Shown here: positions 25,709 to 34,069 of the stretch, piece by piece
Numbering within the stretch: the first letter of the stretch is position 1
Layout of the letters: each line of letters opens with the position of its first letter
NCBI GenBank assembly: GCA_902495075.1
Contig: CABUVO010000002.1
Span: 124,001 to 188,000, forward strand
From: an uncultured Porphyromonadaceae bacterium
GTDB taxonomy: Bacteria > Bacteroidota > Bacteroidia > Bacteroidales > Muribaculaceae
Length of the DNA stretch: 64,000 bases
Direction of reading: 5' to 3'
Notes under the pieces: generated by a model
Databases searched by the model: none
What the model was told of the DNA's origin: nothing
Seen by the model: the letters and a program-made list of their open reading frames with translations, nothing else
Made by a program: the position numbers and the translations under genes

Positions 25709-26866
25709 ATGAAGGTAGCATTTCATTTTAACGCGGATGATCACTCATTAGGATGTCTCTATGGCGAGACTGTTAATAAGATGGTTTTCAACGCTATTCT
25801 GCGGAAACGTAATCTTAATCTGACGTCAAAGGTGTTTATTGGCGATCTTTTGCTGGATGCATGTGCGTCGGAGGCGGTAATCAAAGAGAGTGACGAAGAG
25901 CATACGTGTATTTCTTATCGGATGGATGATAACCGGCGCTTGGAAATATTTGAAAAATGGCTAATAGTCTCTTTTAAGAGTTGGAACACCCTTGACGCGC
26001 AAAAGCTGATTGCCAGATTTGATAATAATATCTATGTGGTGTGTTTCGAAAGCATTGACAATGATAATGCAAAGTTTCTCGACAATGCCTTGAAAAATGA
26101 GCCTTCCTACCTTGGAGCCGTAAGCATCAATGAAGCGAGCGGAATAAACTGGAATCTTTATGGCTCAATGCTCATCGCGCTTGGCAGAATTGTAAACCGT
26201 CAGTTCACACTCTTCTATGATGAAGACCGGGAGGCTTTTGAACCGGATATTGCAGGTGTAAGTGCTTTTGATAAAGTTGGAGCCGAGAAACTCAATTTCA
26301 GATATACGATATTTGACAAGTATCACGATTATCAGCATGCCAGAAGAATTGCGGAATGGAAAGAGAAGTGTGGCTCAATGCTTGCTTTTGTAGCTGATGA
26401 GGCTGTTTCGCGATTGCTGGATGTGGCACCCGAAATCGGCGACAAACTTTGGTCTGCCCTGACATGTTTTGAGAGCGCAGAGACTAATGAACAGTATGCG
26501 CAGGTAGCGGTATCATGCCGGAGGATTTTCGAATATGTGGTAGACGCGGTTGCACCGGTGTCTGACCATCCGACCGATACAGGACACTCCATCAAGAAAG
26601 AGATGTATAAGAACCGCCTATTCGAATATGCGCGTCAATGCAAAATGTCGGACACCAACATCGACATGGTCACAATTGCGACCGACAATCTCTATTTGCA
26701 ATGGAACAAGCTGCATGAACTTGCCAACAAAGGTGTGCACGCGGAGGTGTATAGAAGTGAAGTGCGGCGATGTTTCATACGCACCATCCTGCTCCTTGAC
26801 GATATAATCGCTATGCATCCACAGCCCTTCGACATCCGCACGGACATCGATCTGGATATAAGCTAA
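25709..26866 (+). CDS. Unknown protein with HEPN-like C-terminal domain
   Basis: 385 soluble residues starting 12 bases after the exchanger gene. The first 220 or so are mixed alpha/beta with no motif I recognise. The C-terminal 150 are helical and end with LHELANKGVHAEV followed by RRCFIRTILLLDDI, a pattern seen in C-terminal helical domains of some abortive-infection and phage-defence proteins. No canonical RxxxxH is present. I consider a defence-linked role possible but unproven; the gene may simply be co-transcribed with the exchanger. Confidence 0.6.
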   Translation: MKVAFHFNADDHSLGCLYGETVNKMVFNAILRKRNLNLTSKVFIGDLLLDACASEAVIKESDEEHTCISYRMDDNRRLEIFEKWLIVSFKSWNTLDAQKLIARFDNNIYVVCFESIDNDNAKFLDNALKNEPSYLGAVSINEASGINWNLYGSMLIALGRIVNRQFTLFYDEDREAFEPDIAGVSAFDKVGAEKLNFRYTIFDKYHDYQHARRIAEWKEKCGSMLAFVADEAVSRLLDVAPEIGDKLWSALTCFESAETNEQYAQVAVSCRRIFEYVVDAVAPVSDHPTDTGHSIKKEMYKNRLFEYARQCKMSDTNIDMVTIATDNLYLQWNKLHELANKGVHAEVYRSEVRRCFIRTILLLDDIIAMHPQPFDIRTDIDLDIS

Positions 26867-27190
26867 TTTCCAACACTTACTTACAGAAGAGATAGGGATT
26901 CAAAATATTCTGTTGTGGATGTTGGAAATATGCGACTTAAACTTATCTTAGGCTCCTTCCTGATGTGAGATAGTAAATGATGAGAAACCACCCAGCGAGC
27001 CTGCCATTGAGAGCAAGGTTGAGAGCGGGGGGTGAGGGTAGATTGAAAGCAGCTTGTGAGCAACGTTGAAGGTGTATTGAGAGCCGCTGAGAAAAATAAT
27101 TAATAAAAATATGGCGAAAAATTTTGTGGAATGAAAAAAAAGGCTTAACTTTGCACTCGCAAAAGCCACCAAGGCAGTAGCAAAACCGAT
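26867..27190. other. Gap: only the tRNA-Phe promoter recognised
   Basis: The 324 bases before tRNA-Phe contain no supported gene. TTTG at 27123-27126 and TAACTTTG at 27146-27153, 19 bases apart, form a good promoter for the tRNA. Two short minus-strand frames lack coding character. Confidence 0.6.
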
Positions 27191-27263
27191 GGTGTCATAG
27201 CTCAGTTGGTAGAGCAAAGGACTGAAAATCCTTGTGTCCCCGGTTCGATTCCTGGTGACACCA
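27191..27263 (+). tRNA. tRNA-Phe (anticodon GAA)
   Basis: 73 bases with a perfect acceptor stem GGTGTCA/TGACACC, D-arm AGCTCAGTTGGTAGAGC, and anticodon stem AAGGA/TCCTT around CTGAAAA, giving GAA. The T-arm has GGTTCGATTCC. The next CCAC is not a full CCA tail beyond the discriminator A at 27263. Confidence 0.95.
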
Positions 27264-27266
27264 CAG

Positions 27267-27306
27267 AAGACCGCTAATTCTCAATGAGTTAGCGGTCTTT
27301 TATTTA
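27267..27306 (+). terminator. Intrinsic terminator after tRNA-Phe
   Basis: 11-base arms AAGACCGCTAA (27267-27277) and TTAGCGGTCTT (27289-27299) with an 11-base loop, followed by TTATTTAT. Confidence 0.85.
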
Positions 27307-27783
27307 TCTACGCTCCTCCGGGTCACCACAATTGAAAATCATCGAAGTCCGCTTGAATCAGACTAATCTGAGATAAAAGTCACCATGCTCACGCTAATGC
27401 GCTGTAATATTGTGTGTTATGCGTGTCGGCGCAGATGCGTGTCTTTTCTTGTTGTGCGCTAATGCGCTGAAAATCAGCGCGCAAATCACATCTATCCAAA
27501 ACCATTCAGCATCATTCAACTCCACATCACCGCCTCACAGCCCCAAACTTTAACAGACTTTAACTCAAATCAAGACTTGAAAATATGGTGACCTTAACTG
27601 GTTTTCAAGGAGTCGCCACACCTGAATGTTAAATATTGTAAATGTGTAATCATTTGCGTGTTTGTATATTGCGACAGTCTAAATGTGATTCAAAGTCGTA
27701 AAATGAGGCAAAATTTACCTATGTTAACATTTAGTTAAATTGCTTCATCGTATTATAGAGTATACAAAATAGCGAATACGATT
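27307..27783. other. Gap between tRNA-Phe and the accessory region
   Basis: 477 bases without a supported gene. It contains short direct repeats such as GCGTGTC and ATGCGCTG. I searched for a copy of the tRNA 3' end that would mark an integration site and saw none long enough. Confidence 0.5.
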
Positions 27784-28029
27784 ATGAGGAAACTGACATT
27801 AGAACAGGCACAGGGTTATGGCGAAGGGTTGATGCGCTGGATAGAATCCGGTGAGGTTACTATGGATGACATGCTTGAGGGCAGGGAAGTCCATCGTTTA
27901 CTCGCTTGTCTTATTGAAAATCCCCACAAAGATTCTATTGATTCCAATTTCAACGGAATGTCTTTTAAGGAACACTCCCGATATCTAAACATGGCAATTC
28001 TCGACAATCAACTTTTGGAGAGCTACTGA
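27784..28029 (+). CDS. Small unknown protein, first gene of a four-gene cluster
   Basis: 81 residues, acidic and mainly helical (LTLEQAQGYGEGLMRWIESG, then DDMLEGREVHRLLACLIEN). No signal peptide or motif known to me. The next gene starts 1 base after its stop, so translation is probably coupled. It may be an immunity, antitoxin or accessory protein; there is no evidence to choose. Confidence 0.6.
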   Translation: MRKLTLEQAQGYGEGLMRWIESGEVTMDDMLEGREVHRLLACLIENPHKDSIDSNFNGMSFKEHSRYLNMAILDNQLLESY

Positions 28030-28030
28030 C

Positions 28031-28198
28031 ATGAGTATTACAAAACCCTATACCACATTGTCTCTTGACGAGGCGTATTTTATAGATCGGTTGAATCCTA
28101 TACATACCGGTGTAGATGCTCCTTTGTGGGAATCACGATTACTATACCGAGTAAATCATCTATTTAAAAGTTGCGCACGCCACGAAAATAGTGCATGA
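28031..28198 (+). CDS. 55-residue unknown protein
   Basis: ATG at 28031 lies directly after the previous stop, and the stop TGA is at 28196-28198. The 55 residues (MSITKPYTTLSLDEAYFIDR and so on) have a few charged helices and two Cys/His-containing positions near the end (SCARHENSA). Tight packing between two other small genes is the main support. Confidence 0.45.
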   Translation: MSITKPYTTLSLDEAYFIDRLNPIHTGVDAPLWESRLLYRVNHLFKSCARHENSA

Positions 28199-28202
28199 AA
28201 CT

Positions 28203-28379
28203 ATGATAGGATATGCAGAGCAAAAAGACTCCATGGTGTACGTTTATGGTCCTAACGGAGGCTATATGTGGCATCGAATTGGTACACTGTTGGGTTATAC
28301 ATCCAACACCGTGACTATCAAACACGGCTCAACCACATATATCTGTGGAGAGCGAGGAGAGGTTAAATCCACACGATAG
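28203..28379 (+). CDS. Small beta-rich protein
   Basis: 58 residues from ATG 28203 (a GTG at 28191 overlaps the previous gene). The pattern MVYVYGPNGG, then LLGYTSNTVTIKHGSTTYICGERG, resembles small Bacteroidales proteins built of two Tyr-rich beta strands around a GYTxxTV turn. Function is unknown. It sits 4 bases after one small gene and 7 before the next. Confidence 0.5.
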   Translation: MIGYAEQKDSMVYVYGPNGGYMWHRIGTLLGYTSNTVTIKHGSTTYICGERGEVKSTR

Positions 28380-28386
28380 ATACAAC

Positions 28387-29079
28387 ATGCAGGAGAAATA
28401 TCGAAAACACATGAAGTGGTGGCTCGACGAGTTTTCCGCAGGCGATCAAGTAGACCATTACGTTGAATTATTTCCGGAACTTGACTCGCGTCTTGCCAAG
28501 TTTGCTGTAGGAATACTTTTGTGGAACATGAAAGGATTGATTGACATAAACAATCCCGATGATGTCTGCAAAGTACGTTTGATCCTGAAATTCCTTGATC
28601 AAACACCAGACTATGATTTCTTCGACAACGTATTCAACGAAGCCGATCCTGATACGGTATGTCAGATAATCGGAATGTCGCCGTTCGCTCCCATAGAAGA
28701 AGGAGAGATCGAGTTTGATTATTGGGTTAGTGAGATCAAAAACTTTGAGGATGCTCATTCATATTTCGAAATGGTTTCATGGAGTATCGTTATTTCTGAA
28801 GAATCATTCAAGGAGAACACCTCAAATGGCAATCGATTCTACTTCTGTGGCAATGGCGATTGGTGGGACATTCCTTGTATGCCTGGCATGGGTTTTCCGC
28901 ATGACAAGTACGGCTATTCACTGATAGCTGTTGAAGTGACTCCGGAAAATAAAATCGCATCTGTGACCAGTCGCTGGAATACATACGCTGGAGATACAGG
29001 CGACTTCCTCTCCGAAGACGAAATAAAAAACATTCTCGGCGAAGTCAACTACAATAAAATGCTTTGTATTACGGCTTAA
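28387..29079 (+). CDS. Unknown 230-residue acidic protein
   Basis: The start is set at ATG 28387; a GTG at 28345 would overlap the preceding gene by 35 bases. The protein is acidic. The N-terminal half is helical (KWWLDEFSAGDQVDHYVELF, FAVGILLWNMKG) and the C-terminal half beta-rich, with NGDWWDIPCMPGMGFP and YSLIAVEVTPENK. I do not recognise the family. It ends the four-gene cluster; a separate promoter follows it. Confidence 0.65.
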   Translation: MQEKYRKHMKWWLDEFSAGDQVDHYVELFPELDSRLAKFAVGILLWNMKGLIDINNPDDVCKVRLILKFLDQTPDYDFFDNVFNEADPDTVCQIIGMSPFAPIEEGEIEFDYWVSEIKNFEDAHSYFEMVSWSIVISEESFKENTSNGNRFYFCGNGDWWDIPCMPGMGFPHDKYGYSLIAVEVTPENKIASVTSRWNTYAGDTGDFLSEDEIKNILGEVNYNKMLCITA

Positions 29080-29093
29080 AATCACTAATTTTG
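29063..29093 (+). promoter_or_regulatory. Promoter of the nuclease-like/phosphoesterase pair
   Basis: TTTG at 29063-29066 and TAATTTTG at 29086-29093 are 19 bases apart, with the ATG at 29123. The -33 box lies inside the end of the previous gene. Confidence 0.6.
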
Positions 29094-29122
29094 CAAATAT
29101 CCCCATATAAATATTTTTAAAT

Positions 29123-30088
29123 ATGAGAAAGGAAATAGAACATACTCTATCACTAAAGATAGAAACCGATGAAAAATCTTCGTCCGGTAGGTGTTTATTC
29201 TTCCCAGAGAATATGTTGTCGGGAAAATACCGTAAATTATTCGGCATTGAAGATGTGGAATTTGACGAGGCTTTCCGTGTCGTAACCGGAGGCGTGGGAA
29301 ATGAATTTGCTAAAATCAACTCTCTTACCTCATCTTCTCTATTGTCGCTGTTGGTATTCTATCCGCTCTTCAATAAGAATACAAAAGATTCGTTAACTCT
29401 GTCAGTAAATGGGAACTTGATATCATTTACTAACTGTTTCTTTGAAATAAGAAACAAGGTAATTCGACTGCCTTCGTGTGTAGATGTTGTCCTGCAATCG
29501 GAAGATAAAAAAACTCTTCTATTCCTTGAATCAAAATTCCTGGAATATGAAGATACAACAACAGAAGCCACATACGGCAAAGGATATTACAGTCTGTATT
29601 CTGAGTATCTTAGAGACTATTTAACAGACATCACAGTTGCCTCCGACAATAAAGGTAGAACAAAACTAACTTCTAAAACAAGAATTTATATTGAGGGATT
29701 AAAGCAATCAATCTCACATCTGATAGGACTGGTTCGCGGGCCTAAGGACGAAACAGCAGAGTATTATACCAAAGAATACCTGAAAGCATACTCTAAAGCA
29801 TATAAGGGAGCAAAGACTCTTATGTATGGCACAATTCTATTCAATCCGGATAAATTTGACGGAGATGCCTCACCATACATCAACTATGCAGACTTATACA
29901 CAAGAATCATTGGTAAACAAGGCGGTGAAATAGTTGAAGGTATAAGGAAATGGTGTCATGCAAACCACAAAAACGATGAAGGAAAAGAAATTTCGATTTT
30001 GGAACGTCCGCTAACGTATCAGAACGATATCCCACCAATATATAAGGAACGGCTTCCTCGAAAAATCAGGGATTTCTACCAGCTATGA
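29123..30088 (+). CDS. Putative PD-(D/E)XK nuclease-like protein
   Basis: 321 residues. The segment SCVDVVLQSEDKKTLLFLES followed by KF gives D at about 122 and E-x-K at about 136-138, the spacing of a PD-(D/E)XK nuclease core. Downstream KQSISHLIGLVRGP is a helix with the conserved Gln often seen in this fold. It recalls the PGN_0703-type putative restriction endonucleases of Bacteroidota; that name is tentative. No methyltransferase is adjacent. Its stop overlaps the start of the phosphoesterase gene by 4 bases. Confidence 0.6.
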   Translation: MRKEIEHTLSLKIETDEKSSSGRCLFFPENMLSGKYRKLFGIEDVEFDEAFRVVTGGVGNEFAKINSLTSSSLLSLLVFYPLFNKNTKDSLTLSVNGNLISFTNCFFEIRNKVIRLPSCVDVVLQSEDKKTLLFLESKFLEYEDTTTEATYGKGYYSLYSEYLRDYLTDITVASDNKGRTKLTSKTRIYIEGLKQSISHLIGLVRGPKDETAEYYTKEYLKAYSKAYKGAKTLMYGTILFNPDKFDGDASPYINYADLYTRIIGKQGGEIVEGIRKWCHANHKNDEGKEISILERPLTYQNDIPPIYKERLPRKIRDFYQL

Positions 30089-30678
30089 AAATACTCCATC
30101 TATCCGATACTCATGGCTGCCATCATCGGCTGCGGGACTTGCCAGAGGCGGATATGGTGGTACATTCCGGCGACTTCTGTATGGTCGGGAGTGAGGAGGA
30201 AGCGATTGATTTCCTCAACTGGTTCTGCGACATGCCGTACCGCCACAAGATATTCATCTGCGGTAACCACGACGATTGTCTTTATGGAGCAAATATCGAC
30301 GGTCTTGACAACAATGTTCATTATCTCTGCAACTCCGCTATTGAGATTGACGGTGTTAAATTCTACGGCGTGCCAATGTTTATGAGAGATTGCATTACCG
30401 ACCGTCAAAGTCGTAACTATGCCAATATCCTCGCAGATACTGACATTCTCATTACCCACTCTCCTGCATTCGGAATCCTTGACTTTGACGATGACATCAA
30501 CTATGGCTCAGAGGAATTATTGCAGGCAGTGACGAATGTAAATCCCCGTATTCATCTGTTTGGCCATATTCACAAACAGCATGGGATAACGACTATCGGA
30601 GCAACGATATTTTCAAACGGAGCGATAATGAATGAAGACTATTCAATTCTCAACCATCCTAATATCATCGAGTTATAA
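30085..30678 (+). CDS. Calcineurin-like metallophosphoesterase
   Basis: 197 residues with the complete metal-site series: SDTHG, HSGDF, CGNHDD, ITHSP and FGHIHKQHG. This is a compact metallophosphatase of the kind that hydrolyses phosphodiesters or nucleotides. The 4-base overlap with the preceding nuclease-like gene points to joint function, perhaps processing of nucleic acid ends or a nucleotide product; this is inference. A terminator-like hairpin follows at 30721. Confidence 0.88.
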   Translation: MKILHLSDTHGCHHRLRDLPEADMVVHSGDFCMVGSEEEAIDFLNWFCDMPYRHKIFICGNHDDCLYGANIDGLDNNVHYLCNSAIEIDGVKFYGVPMFMRDCITDRQSRNYANILADTDILITHSPAFGILDFDDDINYGSEELLQAVTNVNPRIHLFGHIHKQHGITTIGATIFSNGAIMNEDYSILNHPNIIEL

Positions 30679-30720
30679 GGCTTGAGCAGAGATAGATACC
30701 ATAGCTTGTAAGAATTAACG

Positions 30721-30741
30721 CCACCGAAGGTGGTCTTTTAT
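30721..30741 (+). terminator. Possible intrinsic terminator
   Basis: CCACC-GAA-GGTGG hairpin at 30721-30733 followed by TCTTTTATT, 43 bases after the phosphoesterase stop. Confidence 0.55.
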
Positions 30742-30754
30742 TCTCTCGGCGGCG

Positions 30755-31294
30755 TTATTGGTTAGTGTAGTTTCGGTCCAGTGCGGCTTGTTTGGCTTTG
30801 CGGTGAGTATTGATTGTTTCGCAAGCGCATACCGGCTTCGCCGACTAATGCTTCAATCTCACTCGCGAACGTTGTTTCTGCTCTTTGCGATAACGGATGC
30901 GGGCTTCGTCAAAGGTCAGTCCGGGATGACGGCTCAGCCACAACTTGAAATCATCCGGAAGGGAGGCTCCTTGAGTGAGGCCTTCGTCTTGAATCGGTGC
31001 GCTGCCGGTAGACGGAGATGACAACGTGATTCCTACACCCTGCGATGACGATGCGGGAGATTGCTTTGCCGCCAACTGTCGTTGGAATGCTTCTGGAATC
31101 TTGTGGTCGGAGGGATATGCCCGGTTTATGACAGGTTCTCGTTTTTCGAAATCGTACCATATCCAGTAAGTAAGAGACACAATGCCTCCCGGTTCGCAGA
31201 TTCCGATACTGATGAACTTGCCTTTCTGATAGGCTTGTTGCCTGAGTTGGTCAATCTTTACGCCACACACAACATCAGGTAATGGCGGTATCAC
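30755..31294 (-). pseudogene. Decayed minus-strand gene of unknown function
   Basis: The minus strand is open from ATG 31294 to a TAG at 30845-30847 (149 residues, with LTYWIWYDFEKREPVINRAY and LWLSRHPGLTFDEARIRYRKEQ). In another frame the sequence continues with protein-like character (THRKAKQAALDRNYTNQ) to TAA at 30757-30755, suggesting a frameshift near 30850. A diverged copy of the last 48 bases occurs at 40619-40666. I do not recognise the family; it could be a remnant of a mobile element. Confidence 0.4.
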
Positions 31295-31409
31295 AATCGG
31301 TTCAGGCTACTTTCAACGCTCAGTAGGAGTGATTTCTTCATTGTAGGATGAAACGGATATATCTCAGATAAAATGTTGGCTTATGAGCGGTTGGATGAAA
31401 TATTTTTTG

Positions 31410-31417
31410 TAATTTTG
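31410..31417 (+). promoter_or_regulatory. -7 element of the AlbA-type gene
   Basis: TAATTTTG lies 24 bases before the ATG at 31442. A -33 box at the usual spacing is not obvious. Confidence 0.45.
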
Positions 31418-31441
31418 CATATAGACAACCCATAAATCCGA

Positions 31442-32881
31442 ATGATAGCCAAAGAGGACATATTGGAACTGCTGAAGTCCACCGAGTCATATCGTGTGGA
31501 ACGCACTGTCAGTACCGGCAACATGGACAAGTTCTGTGAGGCCATCTGTGCGTTTGCCAATGATATGCCTAACTCCCGCAAGAATGGCTATCTGATTATC
31601 GGGGCAAAAGATAACGGAAGTATTGCCGGAATGAAGGTCGATGATGCTTTGTTGAAAAAGATTGCAGGCATCCGCTCTGACGGCAATATACTCCCCTTGC
31701 CGACTATGTCAGTCGAGCGGTTCTCTTTTCCCGAGGGCGATTTGCTCGTTGCAGAGGTTAGACCTTCCGATTTGCCTCCGGTTAGATATCGTGGTAGAGT
31801 ATTTATACGTGTCGGACCTCGCAGAGATATTGCCACTGAAGCGGAGGAGAGAATCCTTGCGGAACGTCGCTGCTCATTCATGGCAACCTTTGACGCGACA
31901 CCATGTCTTAACGCCAAACTGGAAGATTTGAATATAGATTACATCAAGTCTAAATATCTCCCGATGGTGTTTGACGAAGAAATGCTTGCAACGGACAAAC
32001 GCGATATCAAAGAGCAATTGGCATCAATACATCTCTATGACCGCGACAACGATTGTCCGACATACGCTGGCATAATACTTTTCGGCACCAATCCCAAATA
32101 TTTTCTTCTCGGCGATTATGTGCAGTTCGTGCGCTTTGCTGGAAAGGATAAAGGTGGTGACATCCTCAACGAGCGTCAGTTTGCCGGTCCTCTCTACAAG
32201 ATGTTGCCGACGTTGGAATCATTTGTTCGGGATGGTATCATTACCCAACGACCCGTTCCGGAATCTCTTTTCCGGGAAAGAACTGTCTGGAACTATCCTG
32301 AAGGGGCAATCCGTGAATTACTGATGAACGCCTGTATGCACAGGGATTATCAAGCCAATATGCCTATCCGCTTGTATCAGTTTGATGACTACATTGAAGT
32401 GATGAATGCCGGTGGACTGTATGGCGAAGCCCGTCCTGAGAACTTCCCGTCAGTCAATGACTATCGCAATCCCCTTGTGGCAGAAGCCATGAGAGTGATG
32501 AAGTATGTCAATAAATTCAACCGTGGTGTTACCCGCGTGCAGGAGATGTTGAAAGATAACGGCAACCCACCGGCAGAGTTTGACGTGAATACAATCACCG
32601 CCTTTCGTGTCAATGTCTATGCCACAAACGAATCCGACTTATCGAAAGGCACAAGTCAGGGCACAAGTCAGGGCACAAGTCAAACAGATAAAACCATCGA
32701 AGAGAAAATCATCGAGTTCTGCAAAGAGCCTCGCTCATTAGCCGAGATAACCGAATTTTGCGGTTTCAAAGACAAACGCAAATTCCGTGAGCGTTATCTC
32801 AACCCCATCCTCGGCACCCAAATCCAAATGACAATCCCCGACAAACCCACAAGTCGTTTTCAGAAATATATAGCCAGATAA
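31442..32881 (+). CDS. AlbA_2/divergent-AAA regulator with winged-helix C-terminus
   Basis: 479 residues. The N-terminal part (about 15-130) matches the Schlafen AlbA_2 DNA-binding domain: NGYLIIGAKDNGSIAGMKVD and VRYRGRVFIRVGP. The middle has AIRELLMNACMHRDYQ and MNAGGLYG, the GHKL-like ATP-binding features of this family. The C-terminal 60 residues look like a winged helix (RSLAEITEFCGFKDKRKF). A GTSQ tetrapeptide is repeated three times at about residues 403-414 as a linker. These proteins are usually treated as transcriptional regulators; its target is unknown. Confidence 0.82.
   Translation: MIAKEDILELLKSTESYRVERTVSTGNMDKFCEAICAFANDMPNSRKNGYLIIGAKDNGSIAGMKVDDALLKKIAGIRSDGNILPLPTMSVERFSFPEGDLLVAEVRPSDLPPVRYRGRVFIRVGPRRDIATEAEERILAERRCSFMATFDATPCLNAKLEDLNIDYIKSKYLPMVFDEEMLATDKRDIKEQLASIHLYDRDNDCPTYAGIILFGTNPKYFLLGDYVQFVRFAGKDKGGDILNERQFAGPLYKMLPTLESFVRDGIITQRPVPESLFRERTVWNYPEGAIRELLMNACMHRDYQANMPIRLYQFDDYIEVMNAGGLYGEARPENFPSVNDYRNPLVAEAMRVMKYVNKFNRGVTRVQEMLKDNGNPPAEFDVNTITAFRVNVYATNESDLSKGTSQGTSQGTSQTDKTIEEKIIEFCKEPRSLAEITEFCGFKDKRKFRERYLNPILGTQIQMTIPDKPTSRFQKYIAR
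32648..32683 (+). repeat. Three 12-base tandem repeats encoding GTSQ
   Basis: GGCACAAGTCAG at 32648, 32660 and 32672 (last base A in the third). The unit length is a multiple of three, so copy-number change would only lengthen or shorten the linker before the winged helix. Confidence 0.9.
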
Positions 32882-32975
32882 CAATCTCATGGATAAACGC
32901 AAGAGACGTTGGTAGTCCACGCTTCTCATTAATAATCAGCCCTGTAAAGACTGCTGGGCAAAATGAAAGATAACA

Positions 32976-33656
32976 ATGGAAATGAAATTCTGCCAGAGCT
33001 GCGGAATGCCGCTCACAAGTGAAATACTCGGTACGAATGCCGATGGATCGCCAAATGAAGATTACTGTATCTACTGCTATAAAGACGGTAAGTTCACGCA
33101 GGATATGACTATGGAGCAGATGATAGACCACTGCGCCCAGTTCACGGATGAAATCAACAAGCAATCAGGACAGAACCTGACTAAAGAACAGGCAAAGGAA
33201 ATGATGCGCCAGTTCTTTCCTCACCTCAAACGATGGAAACAGTATAGCGACTATAATCTGATACACAAAGCGGAGACTCTTCTTGCGGAATGTACTACTG
33301 TAACCATTGCATCTGTCAATAGTGATGGCTTTCCGCGCCCCGTGCCTATGGCGAAAGGCGAGACACAAGGCTGTAATATAATATGGATGGCAACGGGGGC
33401 TGATTCTGTGAAAGTCACCGATTTCAAGAGTAATCCCAAAGCCGGGTTATGCTACGATAAAGGCGGTTCAAGTGTCTGTCTGCGTGGCACTGTGGAGATT
33501 ATTGATGATGACGATATCCGCAGGGAGAAATGGCAGGATTGGTATATAAATCATTTCTCGGGAGGACCTGCTGACCCGAACTATTTGCTGCTTCGCTTCC
33601 TTGGGACTGAAGCTACTATCTGGATTGACCATGAATTTGCCCATATTCAAATATAA
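32976..33656 (+). CDS. Zinc-ribbon plus pyridoxamine-oxidase-like flavin protein
   Basis: 226 residues. An N-terminal zinc ribbon (C6, C9, C31, C34; CQSCGMPL and CIYC) and a helical linker are followed by a split-barrel domain from about residue 95: TVTIASVNSDGFPRPVPM, then FKSNPKAGLCYDKGG and VCLRGTVEI. This is the general-stress-protein-26 branch of the PNPOx fold, which binds FMN or related cofactors. The reaction is unknown. The ribbon-barrel fusion is common in Bacteroidota and Firmicutes. Confidence 0.82.
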   Translation: MEMKFCQSCGMPLTSEILGTNADGSPNEDYCIYCYKDGKFTQDMTMEQMIDHCAQFTDEINKQSGQNLTKEQAKEMMRQFFPHLKRWKQYSDYNLIHKAETLLAECTTVTIASVNSDGFPRPVPMAKGETQGCNIIWMATGADSVKVTDFKSNPKAGLCYDKGGSSVCLRGTVEIIDDDDIRREKWQDWYINHFSGGPADPNYLLLRFLGTEATIWIDHEFAHIQI

Positions 33657-33779
33657 ATTCTTGTCTTTTCAGGTCAGACCGTCGGGCTTGTATCCGCTAC
33701 ATCCGCGAGCATGGCGAACAAGCTTTCGTCGAGGAAATGACTAAACGTAAATGTCAGACAATTAAACGTAAATAAGACC

Positions 33780-34067
33780 ATGTTTATCGCAATATTAACA
33801 TATAAGAAACCGTTGAGCGAGGTTGACCGCTTTCTTAAGGCGCACCGTGAATATCTCGCTAAGCATTATGCCGCAGGCGACTTCATCGCTTCCGGTCCGC
33901 AGACACCTCGCATTGGCGGCGTGATTATGATTAAGGCTGAAAACCGTACTGCAGTGGACGCCATCATTACAAAAGACCCGTTCAACATCAACGACATCGC
34001 CGACTATCAGATTGTGGAGTTTACTCCGACAATGTTCTGCGATGATATTCTCAAACCCATTCTCTGA
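33780..34067 (+). CDS. YciI-family protein
   Basis: 95 residues with the YciI/YCII fold: FIAILTYKKPLSEVDRFLKAH, YAAGDFIASGPQTPRIGGVI and DPFNINDIADYQIVEFTPTM. The family is a small ferredoxin-like fold with a conserved His/Asp pair and is possibly enzymatic; H23 and D36 are candidates here. It lies 2 bases before a tautomerase remnant and is probably co-transcribed with it. Confidence 0.8.
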   Translation: MFIAILTYKKPLSEVDRFLKAHREYLAKHYAAGDFIASGPQTPRIGGVIMIKAENRTAVDAIITKDPFNINDIADYQIVEFTPTMFCDDILKPIL

Positions 34068-34069
34068 TT

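Noticed and set aside
24800..25744. 314-codon minus-strand frame
   Set aside because: Antisense to the Ca/Na exchanger, whose alpha repeats are unmistakable.
27191..27783. tRNA-Phe as attachment site of a genomic island
   Set aside because: No direct repeat of the tRNA 3' end was found downstream and no integrase is present in the window.
33657..33779. Possible fragment of a recombinase-like C-terminus (ACIRYIREHGEQAFVEEM)
   Set aside because: Protein-like for about 35 codons but too short to assign, with no start or supporting neighbour.
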